A stretch of 64,000 bases of DNA from Verrucomicrobiota bacterium. Its GTDB lineage: Bacteria; Verrucomicrobiota; Verrucomicrobiia; Opitutales; Opitutaceae. Made by a program: the position numbers and the translations under genes. Every line of letters starts with the position of its first letter. The first letter of the stretch is position 1. Under the pieces are notes generated by a model. It did not search any database and was not told the DNA's origin. It saw only the letters and a program-made list of their open reading frames with translations. The stretch covers positions 310,001 through 374,000 of the forward strand of contig JADKHC010000001.1 of assembly GCA_016721945.1 (NCBI GenBank), read 5' to 3'. This document shows positions 1-8,960 of the stretch, piece after piece.

Positions 1-1268
1 ACTTGGGCGACGATGAGTGCGTTGCGAATACGATGATGCCCCCGTCCCGTGGTGGACCCGCGAGCCTGCTGTTTTAACGCCGTGTTGAGATCCACGCGGG
101 AGGCGATCCACGCCGGCACGATCCCAAAGAGAACACCCGAGAGCAGCGAGAGAGCGACCATGAGCGCAACGATTCCACCATCAAGCGCGAGGCGGAGATC
201 CGAGGCATCTCCAACAAGAAGGTGCCGCTCAAGAAAGCGATTAAGTCCCATGGCCACGAACAGGCCAAGCGCGCCACCAGAAAGGGAAAGCACCAGACAT
301 TCCACGAGCTGTTGCGCGATCAACCGGAAACGGGAAGCGCCGAGCGCCGCGCGAATAGCGAGGTTGCGCACGTCGGCGGTGGCGCGGGCAAGTTGCAGGT
401 TCGCCAGATTGGCGCAGGCGATCAGCAGCACAAATCCAGCGAGCCCGAGCAGCAGCCAATACATCCGGCGGGCGGTGTCGTCCATCAGCGCCTCCTGCAA
501 GGGCAACACTTGGTAACGCAGGCCGCTGTAGCGCTGGGGAAACTCTTTTTGTTGCGACGTCGCGAGCGGAACGAGGCCGGCCGCAATCTGCCCAGCCGCA
601 GCATCCGGTTTCAACCGACCGATAAGTTGGAAGGCCCGATAATCACGGCCGAAAAGCTGGTCTTTAGTGAAATTGAGCGGACGCCACAGTGCCGCGCGTC
701 CCCAGAGCAAAGGGTAATCGAAACGTGCCGGCATCACGCCGATGATGGTGACCGTTTCGCCATCAAGACGCAGCGTCTGGCCGAGCACGTCGGGGTTGCC
801 TCCGTAGCGTTGCTGCCAGAAAGCGTAACTTAGCAACACCACCTGGTTCTTGCCTTGCTGCGTTTCCTCAACCGTAAATTGCCGCCCCAGCAGCGGGTGA
901 ATACCACACGTGGCGAACACTTCGGCCGACGCGAGGACCGCGCTGAACCGCTCGGCTGGTCGGCCCGGCTCAGCGCAGGAATAGAAAACGCGACTGAAGC
1001 TCGCAAGCGACTCGAAGGGCAGGGTCTGATCGCGGATCTCCTGCTGCTCGGCCACGGCAAACACGCGCGACTTGCCCTGCTGGGTCGTCGCGACGATCTG
1101 AACCAGCCGCTCCGCCTGCGGAAACGGGCCGGAGCGAAAAAGCACGGTGTCGACCAGGCTGAACATGGCGGTGTTCACACCGATGCCCAAAGCGAGCGTG
1201 AGCAACGCGATGATAGTATACGCGGGAGACCGCCACAGGGTGCGGACGGCGACAGGTAGAGCGGGCAT
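1..1268 (-). CDS. MacB/FtsX-type ABC transporter permease (ADOP-like), 3' part outside the window
   Basis: An open frame of 422 codons runs from an ATG at 1268 to the window edge with no stop. The N-terminus (MPALPVAVRTLWRSPAY, then a helix with LALGIGVNTAMFSLVD) is the classic start of acidobacterial duplicated orphan permeases, followed by a MacB-type periplasmic domain of about 200 residues. A membrane segment rich in Leu and Ile follows near residue 300 (LLGLAGFVLLIACANLANL), then the conserved RAALGASRFRLIAQQLVE motif of FtsX permeases. Family members are about 800 residues long with a second FtsX-like half, so roughly half is missing here. They act in the inner membrane, and the substrate cannot be told from sequence. 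No ATPase gene is visible. Confidence 0.88.
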   Translation of the reverse strand, partial: MPALPVAVRTLWRSPAYTIIALLTLALGIGVNTAMFSLVDTVLFRSGPFPQAERLVQIVATTQQGKSRVFAVAEQQEIRDQTLPFESLASFSRVFYSCAEPGRPAERFSAVLASAEVFATCGIHPLLGRQFTVEETQQGKNQVVLLSYAFWQQRYGGNPDVLGQTLRLDGETVTIIGVMPARFDYPLLWGRAALWRPLNFTKDQLFGRDYRAFQLIGRLKPDAAAGQIAAGLVPLATSQQKEFPQRYSGLRYQVLPLQEALMDDTARRMYWLLLGLAGFVLLIACANLANLQLARATADVRNLAIRAALGASRFRLIAQQLVECLVLSLSGGALGLFVAMGLNRFLERHLLVGDASDLRLALDGGIVALMVALSLLSGVLFGIVPAWIASRVDLNTALKQQARGSTTGRGHHRIRNALIVAQ

Positions 1269-1663
1269 GGGGTTGTTAGGATAGCCGATTTCGACTGGTT
1301 TGGTTGGGGCTAAGTTTTCCAACCTCGATTGAAGAGGACCAGTTCTTTGGGAGCGCTAATTTGAAAATCAAAAGCTCCGCAGAAGCAATCTTCGGCAAAG
1401 CCTGTCGCCGCGTAATTTCAGAATATTTTTCACGCAAAGCAGCGGAGAAACGCGTGTAGGCTTTTTCGTTTTCGATTCTATTGTGTCCGCGGATTGCGCA
1501 AACGCTCGCAGCTTGCCGAACCAGTATAAACAACTTCGCATCCCTTCTTTGCGCCTCTGCGCCTTTGCGTGAAACCATTCCGATCCGTGCTCACCCTAAG
1601 ACATTCTCCGCTCCGTCACGCTTTACCAAATAATTAATCCGGCAACAAGGCAGCGCCGCATTG
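1269..1663. other. Intergenic stretch with repeat debris, no supported gene
   Basis: Between the permease start and the twin-hairpin element at 1664 I see no convincing gene. The 100-codon minus-strand frame at 1276-1578 begins inside a repeat and reads as MVSRKGAEAQR, a translation of the repeat rather than a protein family. A second degenerate repeat-like stretch (tttcacgcaaagcagcgg) lies near 1428. Confidence 0.6.
1545..1572. repeat. Solo copy of the GxxExxY-flanking repeat
   Basis: This 28-bp stretch matches the right-hand inverted repeat of the GxxExxY unit (from 61305) at 26 of 28 positions, differing only by a CT/TC swap in the middle. There is no partner copy and no GxxExxY gene next to it, so it looks like a solo end or an excision footprint. 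Confidence 0.75.
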
Positions 1664-1820
1664 TACCAAGTTGCATTCAGGCGTATCCAAACGGCCCGAG
1701 GTAGGGACGACCCGCCGGGTCGTCCGACAACGTCGCCTGCGAATGACGTGGGCGCAACCGGACGGCCCGGCGGTCCGTCCCTACCCATCGAACACCGACA
1801 CGTTTGAATGCAATCTGGTA
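1664..1820. repeat. Twin-hairpin inverted-repeat element
   Basis: Outer imperfect inverted repeats (1664-1683 and 1801-1820) enclose two arms at 1700-1725 and 1760-1785 that are complementary at 23 of 26 positions. Each arm also folds alone. The left arm has stem GACGACC/GGTCGTC with loop CGCCG. The right arm has stem GGACGG/CCGTCC with a loop containing CGGCG, complementary to the first loop. It shares the plan of the elements at 12499, 39773, 52771 and 63012. Confidence 0.75.
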
Positions 1821-1953
1821 TTCATCACCCTCCCGCTCGTACAGAGGCCTAAAAGCAGGCGCTTTCACTTCGCCGGAATAATATGCGGCCCGGACCTCGC
1901 CGTGTTGCCAGATGCCGTGCATTGCCTTTGATTGATCTCAACTCCACGCAACC

Positions 1954-2850
1954 ATGACACTTTGGGGAATAGACCTCGGCGGCACCAAGATCGAAGGCGC
2001 CATCATCGATCCAACTCAACCGGAAGTCGCGCTGCACCGGCTGCGCCTGCCAACTGAAGCGGCTCGCGGCTATGATGCTATTGTCACGCAGATCGAACGC
2101 GTCGTGTCTCAGCTCGAACAAGTCTCGGGCCAGTCGCGCCCGAAGATCATCGGCATCGGCACGCCCGGCGCAACCGAACCATCCACAGGTCTAATAAAGA
2201 ATTCCAACACGACATGTTTGAACGGGCGCGCGCTTCGCGCCGATCTGGTCGCGCGACTGCAAACCAACGTTCATCTGGCCAACGATGCCAATTGCTGCGC
2301 GCTCGCCGAAGCGACGCTCGGCAGTGCGCGTGGGCGCGCCGTGGTGATGGGCTTGATCTTGGGCACCGGCGTGGGCGGCGGCATCGTCGTCAACGGTCAC
2401 CTCGTCGAAGGCTGTCACGGCATCGCCGGCGAATGGGGCCACAATCCAGTGCGCGGCGAAACGACGCCGTGTTATTGCGGTCGGGTTGGTTGTGTTGAGA
2501 CAGCTATTTCCGGTCCCGGTCTCGAACGTTTCTATCGCGAAAACGGTGGCGACGCGCTCCGCCTGCCTGAGATCGCCACCCGCGCGCGAGCCGGTGAACC
2601 GCTGGCACGTGCGACGCTCGCCCGGCTGCGGGACAAATTTGGCGAAGCCATCGCCGCCGTGATTAATATTCTCGATCCCGATGCGATCGTGATCGGCGGT
2701 GGCGTCGGAAACCTGGACTTGCTTTACGAGGAAGAAACGCGCGCGGCGATCATGCGCCATTTATTTAATCCTGAGTTGCGCACCGAACTACTTCGTCCCG
2801 CCTTGGGTGACAGCGCCGGTGTTTTTGGCGCGGCGATGTTGGGTGCGTGA
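1954..2850 (+). CDS. ROK family sugar kinase (fructokinase/glucokinase type)
   Basis: A 298-residue ROK kinase, expected to phosphorylate a free hexose with ATP in the cytoplasm. Visible signatures are the N-terminal phosphate loop IDLGGTKIEG (residues 6-15), the catalytic Asp in LANDANC, the GTGVGGG loop, the sugar-contacting GEWGHNP motif and the zinc-binding CYCGRVGCVE cluster typical of ROK proteins. Length is normal. The zinc cluster followed closely by the GEWGH motif is most like Mak/NagK-type fructo- or N-acetylglucosamine kinases, but the exact sugar cannot be fixed. The gene stands alone, preceded by a repeat element and followed by about 230 bp of rather A+T-rich DNA. Confidence 0.93.
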   Translation: MTLWGIDLGGTKIEGAIIDPTQPEVALHRLRLPTEAARGYDAIVTQIERVVSQLEQVSGQSRPKIIGIGTPGATEPSTGLIKNSNTTCLNGRALRADLVARLQTNVHLANDANCCALAEATLGSARGRAVVMGLILGTGVGGGIVVNGHLVEGCHGIAGEWGHNPVRGETTPCYCGRVGCVETAISGPGLERFYRENGGDALRLPEIATRARAGEPLARATLARLRDKFGEAIAAVINILDPDAIVIGGGVGNLDLLYEEETRAAIMRHLFNPELRTELLRPALGDSAGVFGAAMLGA

Positions 2851-3079
2851 ACGATTTCCCGCTGAAGACTATGCATAGATGATTCGCGTAGGTCTTTAAA
2901 AACCGAACAATTTGCTATCGCTTTAGCCGATCGAATTATTGCGCTTTGACGCGCTCAAAAATTATAAGTTTTCGATCAAAGATTATAGGCATCACCGGCT
3001 TGCCTTTCTGATTATTAGCGCAGGACGTATTGTTTAGGTTTTCACCACATTCCTCCATCCTCTGCTTCAACTTTCGGTT

Positions 3080-4465
3080 ATGACCCAGCACACGCTACGA
3101 ACGGAAAGCCTGCTCAAGCTTACCTGGCCAATCTTTCTACAGCACACGACGCAAAGCTTCGTGATCCTGGTGGATTTCTGGTTTTTCGGTCATCTCTCGG
3201 ACCAGATTGCAGGGACGGTTGCCCAGCTCTTGCCGATTATATGGATGGGGGCGTTTGTGGTCCCGGTTTTTGCTGGGACAGGCGTTGCCGTAGCGTCGCA
3301 ATATATGGGAGCCAAACAACACGAGAAGGTTATCCCAACCTATATGATGAACCTGTTGCTGACCGGTATCATGGGGTCACTTTTTGCGGCGGCTTTGTGC
3401 TTTTTTGCAGCAGATATCGGACGGTGGATGGGAATGGATTCGTCGCTCAATGCCATTTCTACAACTTATCTCCGCGCCATGAGCGGGTACTTCGTTTTCA
3501 TGGGAGTGCTTGCCGCCTACAACGCCGTGCTCTCTTCGCGCGGCATGACGCACTGGTTGATGTATAGCTCGTTTCTCGTCGCGACACTTAACCTGCTGCT
3601 AGCGTCCCTCTTTGTCTTCGGCTTTCACTGGCGCGTGGGCGGCGTTGCGCTGGCCTCAGTGATCAGCATCGCAGCGGCTATGTCGGTGTCGATCTGGTTA
3701 GTGCATGGTCCTCTGCGGGTGCGCTTTTTTCTCAAAGGTGCGTGGAAGGAGATGCGCGGTGTTTTGCCGCCGATGTTGAAAATCGGTATCTCAAATGCGC
3801 TCGAACCGTTTAGCTACACGGTGCAACAGACCATCCTCTCGGCCATGATCATCGCACTGGGCGTCGTTTCGATGGCGGCAAACGGCTACGCTGGCCGAGC
3901 GCAGATGTTTCAGATTACATTCGGTCTTTCCCTCGCTCTGGGATCGCAAATCCTGATGGGGCATTGGATGGGCGCGAAGCGTTTTGAGGACGTTAATCGA
4001 CTCTACTGGAAAGTCATCAGGCGGGCGACAGTGGTTGCGACGCTCTACGCAACGGGAGCTTGGCTGATGTCTGATTGGGTCTTGGGGATCTTCACTCAGG
4101 ACGAATCGATCAAGCACCTGGGTAAGTCGCTGCTGCTCGTCGCCATGTTTACGGAGCCTGCACGGGCCGTGAACATCATCACCAGTTTCACCCTAAAGAC
4201 AGTTGGCGACGCGAAGTTCCCGCTCATCGTGGGCATGGTTTTTATTTGGGGCATTTTACCGCTCGTTTTCTTCATCGATCGCACTTGGGGGATGAGCCTC
4301 GTGGGATTCTGGATATGTTTTGCCGCCGACGAAATTATTCGCGCATGCATAAATCTTTGGCGGTGGCACACGGGTAAATGGCGAGGCATGGGCATCGCGC
4401 AGAGAGCCGATGGAGTCATTGCCGAACCAGTCCAGATCGACCCTCTTACGTCCGAGATGAGATAA
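3080..4465 (+). CDS. MATE family efflux transporter
   Basis: A 461-residue polytopic inner-membrane protein of the MATE (NorM/DinF) fold, with about twelve hydrophobic segments arranged as two homologous six-helix halves. Family hallmarks are the N-terminal LTWPIFLQHTTQSF segment, the VDFWFFGHLS stretch, the VAVASQYMGAK motif ending the first third, and the equivalent LALGSQILMGHWMGAKR in the second half. MATE proteins exchange Na+ or H+ for cationic drugs or metabolites; the substrate here is unknown. No regulator is adjacent. The start follows an A+T-rich leader without a strong Shine-Dalgarno sequence. Confidence 0.93.
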   Translation: MTQHTLRTESLLKLTWPIFLQHTTQSFVILVDFWFFGHLSDQIAGTVAQLLPIIWMGAFVVPVFAGTGVAVASQYMGAKQHEKVIPTYMMNLLLTGIMGSLFAAALCFFAADIGRWMGMDSSLNAISTTYLRAMSGYFVFMGVLAAYNAVLSSRGMTHWLMYSSFLVATLNLLLASLFVFGFHWRVGGVALASVISIAAAMSVSIWLVHGPLRVRFFLKGAWKEMRGVLPPMLKIGISNALEPFSYTVQQTILSAMIIALGVVSMAANGYAGRAQMFQITFGLSLALGSQILMGHWMGAKRFEDVNRLYWKVIRRATVVATLYATGAWLMSDWVLGIFTQDESIKHLGKSLLLVAMFTEPARAVNIITSFTLKTVGDAKFPLIVGMVFIWGILPLVFFIDRTWGMSLVGFWICFAADEIIRACINLWRWHTGKWRGMGIAQRADGVIAEPVQIDPLTSEMR

Positions 4466-4807
4466 TCAAAAAGATGAAGCGGAGCCGATATAGAGGAGTT
4501 AAGGAGTGCCTGGCAAGTAATCCTAAATTCCGCAGTCGGATAGGAACTGCCAAAAAAAAAAGAAGGGGGGGGCAAACGGTTAGCGAGGGGAGGGGTTTGG
4601 GGCCGTTTTTTTCTTTGGGGGAAAAAACAAAAAAAAAAAACGGGGTTTATTTGGTTTTTTCTTTTTCGGGGGTGTTGGGGCAATTGGCGTTTCAGGATAA
4701 TACAAGGTACAGACATCCTGTCATTCTGAGCGTAGCGAAGTACCGAGGCCGAAGGCCGACAGCCAGCTACAATCTTGAGACTGGTTCTGTCGGCGTTTGA
4801 ATTACCC
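4466..4807. other. Intergenic stretch with homopolymer-rich low-complexity block
   Basis: No gene is supported. From about 4551 to 4690 the sequence is a string of homopolymer runs (ten A, eight G, seven T, ten A and many G4-G5 blocks), quite unlike the rest of the window. It may be poorly resolved sequence, or the remains of a repeat that was hard to assemble. A dispersed repeat follows at 4718. Confidence 0.7.
4718..4775. repeat. Dispersed repeat of the HSERSE-encoding type
   Basis: The core tgtcattctgagcgtagcga is a member of the widespread bacterial intergenic repeat whose translation reads HSERSE. A related copy in the opposite orientation sits at 40155-40183. The part after it (gaggccgaaggccgac) is a short local repeat. 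Confidence 0.6.
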
Positions 4808-6223
4808 CTAGTTCTTGGTTTTGCGTGCAGCGCCGATCACCGCGTCGTAGGCGGGTTTGCGCTCGTATTTGTCATCGAACAGCAACGGACTCGAGCGGCG
4901 ACGCCAGGACTCTGAATCGCGCACGCCCCAGAAGGTCACACGGGTGATCGACTGGCGGTGTTTCATGAACACGTCGAAGATCTCGCCGTAACGCTGCGCG
5001 AGGGCGCGTTGCAATTCCGGTGTGAGCGGCGGCGGAGGCGGGCCGACCGGGGCACCTAGTGGCATGACCATGAGTTCGGTGAAGGACGGCCTTTGAGACT
5101 CGTTGAGAAGTTTCGCGATTGCGTCGGTCGCCGTCTCGCGAATTTCGCGGATCAGATGGTACTCGCCTGCCTTGATGGCGGTGCCGATGTCTTGGGCCGC
5201 CTTCTCGAAGAACGGCTCGATCTGCGCGACTTGTGCATCGGTCATCCCCACCTTGGATTTCAAAATTTCCGTCGTCGGGAAAAAGCGCGGGAGAGGATGA
5301 GGTTGCGTACCGCCGGTGTTGGCGTCGATGGCGCCCGTGACGAGGGAATCGGAAATCGCCTCCACGTCGAGCTCGGTGATCACAACTTTCAATCCGAGAT
5401 CGGCAAACATCTGGATAGTCTCGTCGATTTTTGCCGCGGTCGGTGTGGTTAGGTTATAATGCCCCTGAAGCCCGATGCCATCGATGGGCGCACCTTGTTC
5501 GCGGAGATATTTCACGAGCTCGATCGCTCGGGCGCGCTTGGCGTCGTCGGCGTCGAGGTTGTAGTCATTATAATAGAGTTCAGCATCCGGATCGGCCTCG
5601 CGTGCCCATTTGAAAGCGAGCGCTATATACTCTTTGCCGATCAGGCGGAAGAAAATGGACTTTCGATATTCGCCATCGCCGTCGTTGATCGCCTCATTGA
5701 CGACGTCCCAGCCGAGGACCTTGCCCTTGAAGTGGGCGGCGACGGTCTGGACGTGGTTCTTCAGGCGGGCGAGAAGAACTTCTTTGGTCAGCGTTTCCTG
5801 GCCCGGGTCGGGTTTTGAAACCCACGAGGGCAACTGGGCGTGCCAGCAAAGGTTATGGCCGATGGCGACGAGTTCGTGTTTGCGGCAGAAATCGATGAAC
5901 TTGTCGGCCTGCTCAAAGCGAAAGGTGTTGGGCTTCGGCTCAAGCCCTTCCCATTTCATGTCGTTCTCAGCGGTCGCGCTGTTGAATTCGCGCGCGATAA
6001 ACGCGGTGGATTGTGCGTCAGTGTCTGCGAACTGACGCGCATTGAGCGCGGCGCCGATGAGGAAATCGTCCTTGAAGGTTTCTTTAAGCGAGACCGAGCC
6101 CGGAGCCTTCGGCGCATAGGGCGCGACTGCGACGGCAGGCGTTTCGGCATTGGCGCAAGTGAACGCGAGCGCGGTGGAGAGAATCAGAGAGATGAAGCGG
6201 AGCTGGGAGGTAAGGGAAATCAT
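4808..6223 (-). CDS. Secreted endo-1,4-beta-xylanase, GH10
   Basis: GH10 retaining xylanase that would cut xylan outside the cytoplasm. I chose the ATG at 6223 because it starts a good signal peptide (hydrophobic LRFISLILSTALAFTCANA, cleavage after ANA); an upstream in-frame ATG at 6292 adds 23 unlikely residues. From 6223 the protein has 471 residues. Catalytic signatures are GHNLCWHAQLPSW, the acid/base Glu177 in WDVVNEA and the nucleophile Glu284 in VVITELDV. The barrel closes with VTFWGVRDSESW. Between the nucleophile strand and that closing motif there is an extra insertion of roughly 100 residues with a Pro-rich end (GPPPPPLTPEL), longer than usual for GH10. No carbohydrate-binding module is seen, and no other glycan genes are adjacent. 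Confidence 0.95.
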   Translation of the reverse strand: MISLTSQLRFISLILSTALAFTCANAETPAVAVAPYAPKAPGSVSLKETFKDDFLIGAALNARQFADTDAQSTAFIAREFNSATAENDMKWEGLEPKPNTFRFEQADKFIDFCRKHELVAIGHNLCWHAQLPSWVSKPDPGQETLTKEVLLARLKNHVQTVAAHFKGKVLGWDVVNEAINDGDGEYRKSIFFRLIGKEYIALAFKWAREADPDAELYYNDYNLDADDAKRARAIELVKYLREQGAPIDGIGLQGHYNLTTPTAAKIDETIQMFADLGLKVVITELDVEAISDSLVTGAIDANTGGTQPHPLPRFFPTTEILKSKVGMTDAQVAQIEPFFEKAAQDIGTAIKAGEYHLIREIRETATDAIAKLLNESQRPSFTELMVMPLGAPVGPPPPPLTPELQRALAQRYGEIFDVFMKHRQSITRVTFWGVRDSESWRRRSSPLLFDDKYERKPAYDAVIGAARKTKN

Positions 6224-6362
6224 AGCGGCAACTTGTGATGCGAAAGGTAGGATGTACACGTGCGTATGCAAACGTCGCTCGCAATCGAACATTAGCCTAA
6301 ACGCATAAATCCGGAGCAGCCTCCCTCTCGAATACGCAGGCCACGCAGATCGGAGCCAGCGC

Positions 6363-7094
6363 CTATTCCAGGGGATCAGTTGGGTTCACGAGACAGTTAT
6401 CCGGAAAGGCCGGCTGGCGTCGCAGCCAGGCCACGAGGCAGAGGCTGTTCGTGAGCGCTTCGTGCAATGCCGAACCAAAGTCGTAGGCGCGATCATCATA
6501 TTCGGCCGTCTCGATCGCTTCGTCCAAACCCATGCGAACCGCGAAGAGCCGGGCCCGTAGTGCCGGGATGAATACCTTCGTAATATTGACGCGAGGATCC
6601 GACTGGTGCGCTGCACAAACGGCGGCATCGCTGCTGTGATGACAGCGACAGGCCTCAGGCCGCCCAGCGTAGATTGAACAGGAACCGCCAACATCAAGCA
6701 GCGCGCACGGTTGCCGACTAGTGTCGCGTTCGCCGACCGCGAGGAGTGAGACGCGACGGCGATGGGTGCTGAGACGTTCAAGCAACTGCTCGAGTGCGGT
6801 CGGAGAAAAATGCCTCTGAATATGATCCGCCGCGAAAAAAACCTCATGCGCCTGCACATCCACCGGCACACTACAACAGGCGGCGCAACCGTCACGGCAA
6901 GCCACGAGAGCCTTCACGCCCGCAGGGGATTCCGCGTAGGTTTTTTCCAACTCCGCCATGCCCCAATCGAGGACGGCCATCATCTGAGCAGGCGCACGCA
7001 CCGTGAGCAACCGCTGACTCATCTCCTGCACGGTACGGTCAAACATTTGGAAACGCCGGGCAGTGGAAAGAGGAACGGGCACGATTGAACCCAT
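6363..7094 (-). CDS. YkgJ-type cysteine-cluster protein
   Basis: A soluble protein of 243 residues if started at the ATG at 7094; a longer frame to 7181 runs into a dispersed repeat and is less likely. It carries the YkgJ-type metal-binding cysteine pattern: CRDGCAACC followed by VPVDVQAHEV near residue 70, and later GSCSIYAGRPEACRCHH. This family is thought to bind zinc or an Fe-S cluster and has no settled function. The neighbours (xylanase downstream, DUF6795/lipase cassette divergently upstream) give no functional hint. Confidence 0.8.
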   Translation of the reverse strand: MGSIVPVPLSTARRFQMFDRTVQEMSQRLLTVRAPAQMMAVLDWGMAELEKTYAESPAGVKALVACRDGCAACCSVPVDVQAHEVFFAADHIQRHFSPTALEQLLERLSTHRRRVSLLAVGERDTSRQPCALLDVGGSCSIYAGRPEACRCHHSSDAAVCAAHQSDPRVNITKVFIPALRARLFAVRMGLDEAIETAEYDDRAYDFGSALHEALTNSLCLVAWLRRQPAFPDNCLVNPTDPLE

Positions 7095-7108
7095 CACAGG
7101 ATCTGATC

Positions 7109-7129
7109 GCAGCCGCGAGAACAATGGCG
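7109..7129. repeat. 21-bp direct repeat, copy 1
   Basis: The stretch starting gcagccgcgagaaca is identical over 21 bp to 8961-8981 and in the same orientation. The two copies bracket the DUF6795-like plus lipase gene pair. Confidence 0.8.
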
Positions 7130-7295
7130 GCGGCAGAACGGACGCGGCGAGGCCGAACGGCAAAGTTGACAACCCCGACACCTCTATCTCTGGTCGACTG
7201 GTTCCCGTTCATGACTGGGCGGGGAAAACAACCAAGAGCTCGGCGGTACTGCTCACCGTGGTCGCTCGCTGCTTCTCCTAACCAACGCATTCGGT

Positions 7296-7727
7296 ATGTT
7301 TAAAGTATGTCTCTTCTCACCCGTAAAAGGGAAAGTCGTCCTTAAAGGTCAGCCCGTCGTCGGTGCCGTCATCGAACGCAGCTACGACTGGTCCTGGAAA
7401 AACCAGAAAGGCCGCGACGAAACCAAGACTGATCAGAATGGCGAGTTCTCATTCCCCGCCATCTATGGAATGATGATCCTTGGTTCGGTTCTGCCGCATG
7501 AGCCCGTGATCGAGCAGACGATCAATATACAATACCAAGGGAAAACTCACGAGGCGTGGTATACGCACAAGCACGATTACTCTGAAAACGGAGATTTGGT
7601 TTATTCAGAGAACGGGAAACTGACCTATCGAAAGGTCGATATTATCTGCAACATAGAGGACACACCACAAAAGCATAAAGAGGGCATTTTGGGTTATTTC
7701 GGCATCGGCCAGCTACGCTCGTTGTAA
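7296..7727 (+). CDS. DUF6795-like small beta-rich protein
   Basis: A 143-residue protein without a signal peptide. The start KVCLFSPVKGKVVLKGQP followed by the TKTDQNGEFSFPA stretch is a carboxypeptidase-regulatory-like beta-sandwich pattern. It resembles the DUF6795 family as I remember it, which in Gammaproteobacteria is often found next to toxic lipases and type VI secretion genes. The lipase gene starts only 14 bp downstream, so the two are probably co-transcribed and may act together, for example as adaptor or immunity and effector. The coding sequence looks poorer in G+C than its neighbours, which would fit transfer. Family assignment is from memory; function is inferred. Confidence 0.65.
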   Translation: MFKVCLFSPVKGKVVLKGQPVVGAVIERSYDWSWKNQKGRDETKTDQNGEFSFPAIYGMMILGSVLPHEPVIEQTINIQYQGKTHEAWYTHKHDYSENGDLVYSENGKLTYRKVDIICNIEDTPQKHKEGILGYFGIGQLRSL

Positions 7728-7741
7728 GCCACACCATATCA

Positions 7742-8908
7742 ATGAAACCACTTTCCCCCGATGTAACGGCAGAGATTGCCATACGCGTTTACGTTCTCCA
7801 GACGATGTCAGTTTCAGAAGCGCAGCGTAAACGATCACTTGGTTGCGAGGGCCAATTCAAGGTCGTTGATGACTCTCGTTTCACCGGTAAATCCGGCGGC
7901 TATGTATTCCGCCAATTGAGTGGTTTCGGTTATATGGCCGAGGGCGAAGGCACTCGGCAGGGCGAGATCTTGGTGGCGACACGCGGAACAAATTCCTTCC
8001 ATGACAAATGGACTGATGCCCACACAGGACTGCGGCGCGGCCCGAGCGGACTGCCTGTCCACATCGGCTTTCAACGGGTCTGGGAGTCTTACGCGGAGGA
8101 GCTAAAGGCTTTTCTGCGTGGCAAGAATCCGACCCATATTCACTGCGTCGGACACAGCCTCGGCGGCGGGCTCGCCATGCTCAATGCCGACTTTTTTGCA
8201 GCAAACAAACTGCCGGTCTCTCTCTACACTTTCGGCTGTCCCCGAGTGGGACTTTCATCGTTCAGTCAGGGCCTGACGCGAGGCGTGGGCGCAGACAACA
8301 TCTATCGCGTCAGCCACGACACGGACCCCGTGACGATGGTGCCTTCATTCCCATTCATCCATGCACCGTATGGAGGAAAGCACTACACCCTCGCGCGCGG
8401 TGGGATGATCGGGATGGGCGCGCACTCCATGCTCAACTATGTCAATAGCGTCACTGGCAAATCCTGGTCGTCACTGGCCAACGCCCAAGTCTCGATCGAC
8501 TGGACCGACGCCGTCGCGCGAATCTGGTTGGACGCCGTGAAAGCGGGCAATGGCGGCATCATGATGTACTCGGGGGCGAGTCTGGAAGTGATCGCTCAAG
8601 CCCTACGCTGGATCATCAGAAAGGCGATTAGCCTAGGCATCGTGTTTCCCGCCTCCAATACGCTGGGCGGCGGGCTAACGGCGGTGGATCTGCTGGCCAC
8701 GGTAGTGACCCAGAGCGCCAGGCTGTCGAAGGAACTTGCCGACGATGTGAAAACCATCATGGCCGCGATTCTACGATTCCTCGGTCGCACCGCTGCCACG
8801 ACCGCTGAACTCACGCACCAATTCATCCACTGGGTTTTCGATCTACTCTACGGCAGCATCAGTTCGATGGCGAACCGCGCCACCATGGGCGACGGCGAAC
8901 AACATTAG
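7742..8908 (+). CDS. Class 3 lipase-type alpha/beta hydrolase
   Basis: A 388-residue serine hydrolase. The class 3 lipase pattern is clear: an oxyanion-region motif VATRGTNSFHDKW, the nucleophile elbow VGHSLGGG with Ser139, the acid region SHDTDPVTMVP (Asp195 likely) and His228 in GAHSMLNY. The expected activity is hydrolysis of acyl esters of lipids. There is no signal peptide. The last 150 residues form a separate, helix-rich and partly hydrophobic tail (around RWIIRKAISLGIVFPA) that could help membrane insertion. Pairing with a DUF6795-like gene suggests a contact-delivered or otherwise exported effector, but no secretion genes are in the window. A housekeeping intracellular lipase is the alternative. 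Confidence 0.85.
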   Translation: MKPLSPDVTAEIAIRVYVLQTMSVSEAQRKRSLGCEGQFKVVDDSRFTGKSGGYVFRQLSGFGYMAEGEGTRQGEILVATRGTNSFHDKWTDAHTGLRRGPSGLPVHIGFQRVWESYAEELKAFLRGKNPTHIHCVGHSLGGGLAMLNADFFAANKLPVSLYTFGCPRVGLSSFSQGLTRGVGADNIYRVSHDTDPVTMVPSFPFIHAPYGGKHYTLARGGMIGMGAHSMLNYVNSVTGKSWSSLANAQVSIDWTDAVARIWLDAVKAGNGGIMMYSGASLEVIAQALRWIIRKAISLGIVFPASNTLGGGLTAVDLLATVVTQSARLSKELADDVKTIMAAILRFLGRTAATTAELTHQFIHWVFDLLYGSISSMANRATMGDGEQH

Positions 8909-8960
8909 AGCCTCAATGGATACGTTCGGTAAACAACCGACCCACCCACCCCAAAACGCT

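Noticed and set aside
222..833. 203-codon plus-strand frame
   Set aside because: It is antisense to the permease gene, which is continuous on the minus strand and has clear ADOP/FtsX motifs.
1276..1578. 100-codon minus-strand frame starting MVSRKGAEAQR
   Set aside because: Its start is a translation of the dispersed repeat at 1545-1572; there is no protein-like remainder.
7296..8908. Proven type VI secretion effector-immunity locus
   Set aside because: No Hcp, VgrG, PAAR or structural secretion genes are in the window, and the duplicated neighbour genes are on the opposite strand; only a weaker statement is justified.
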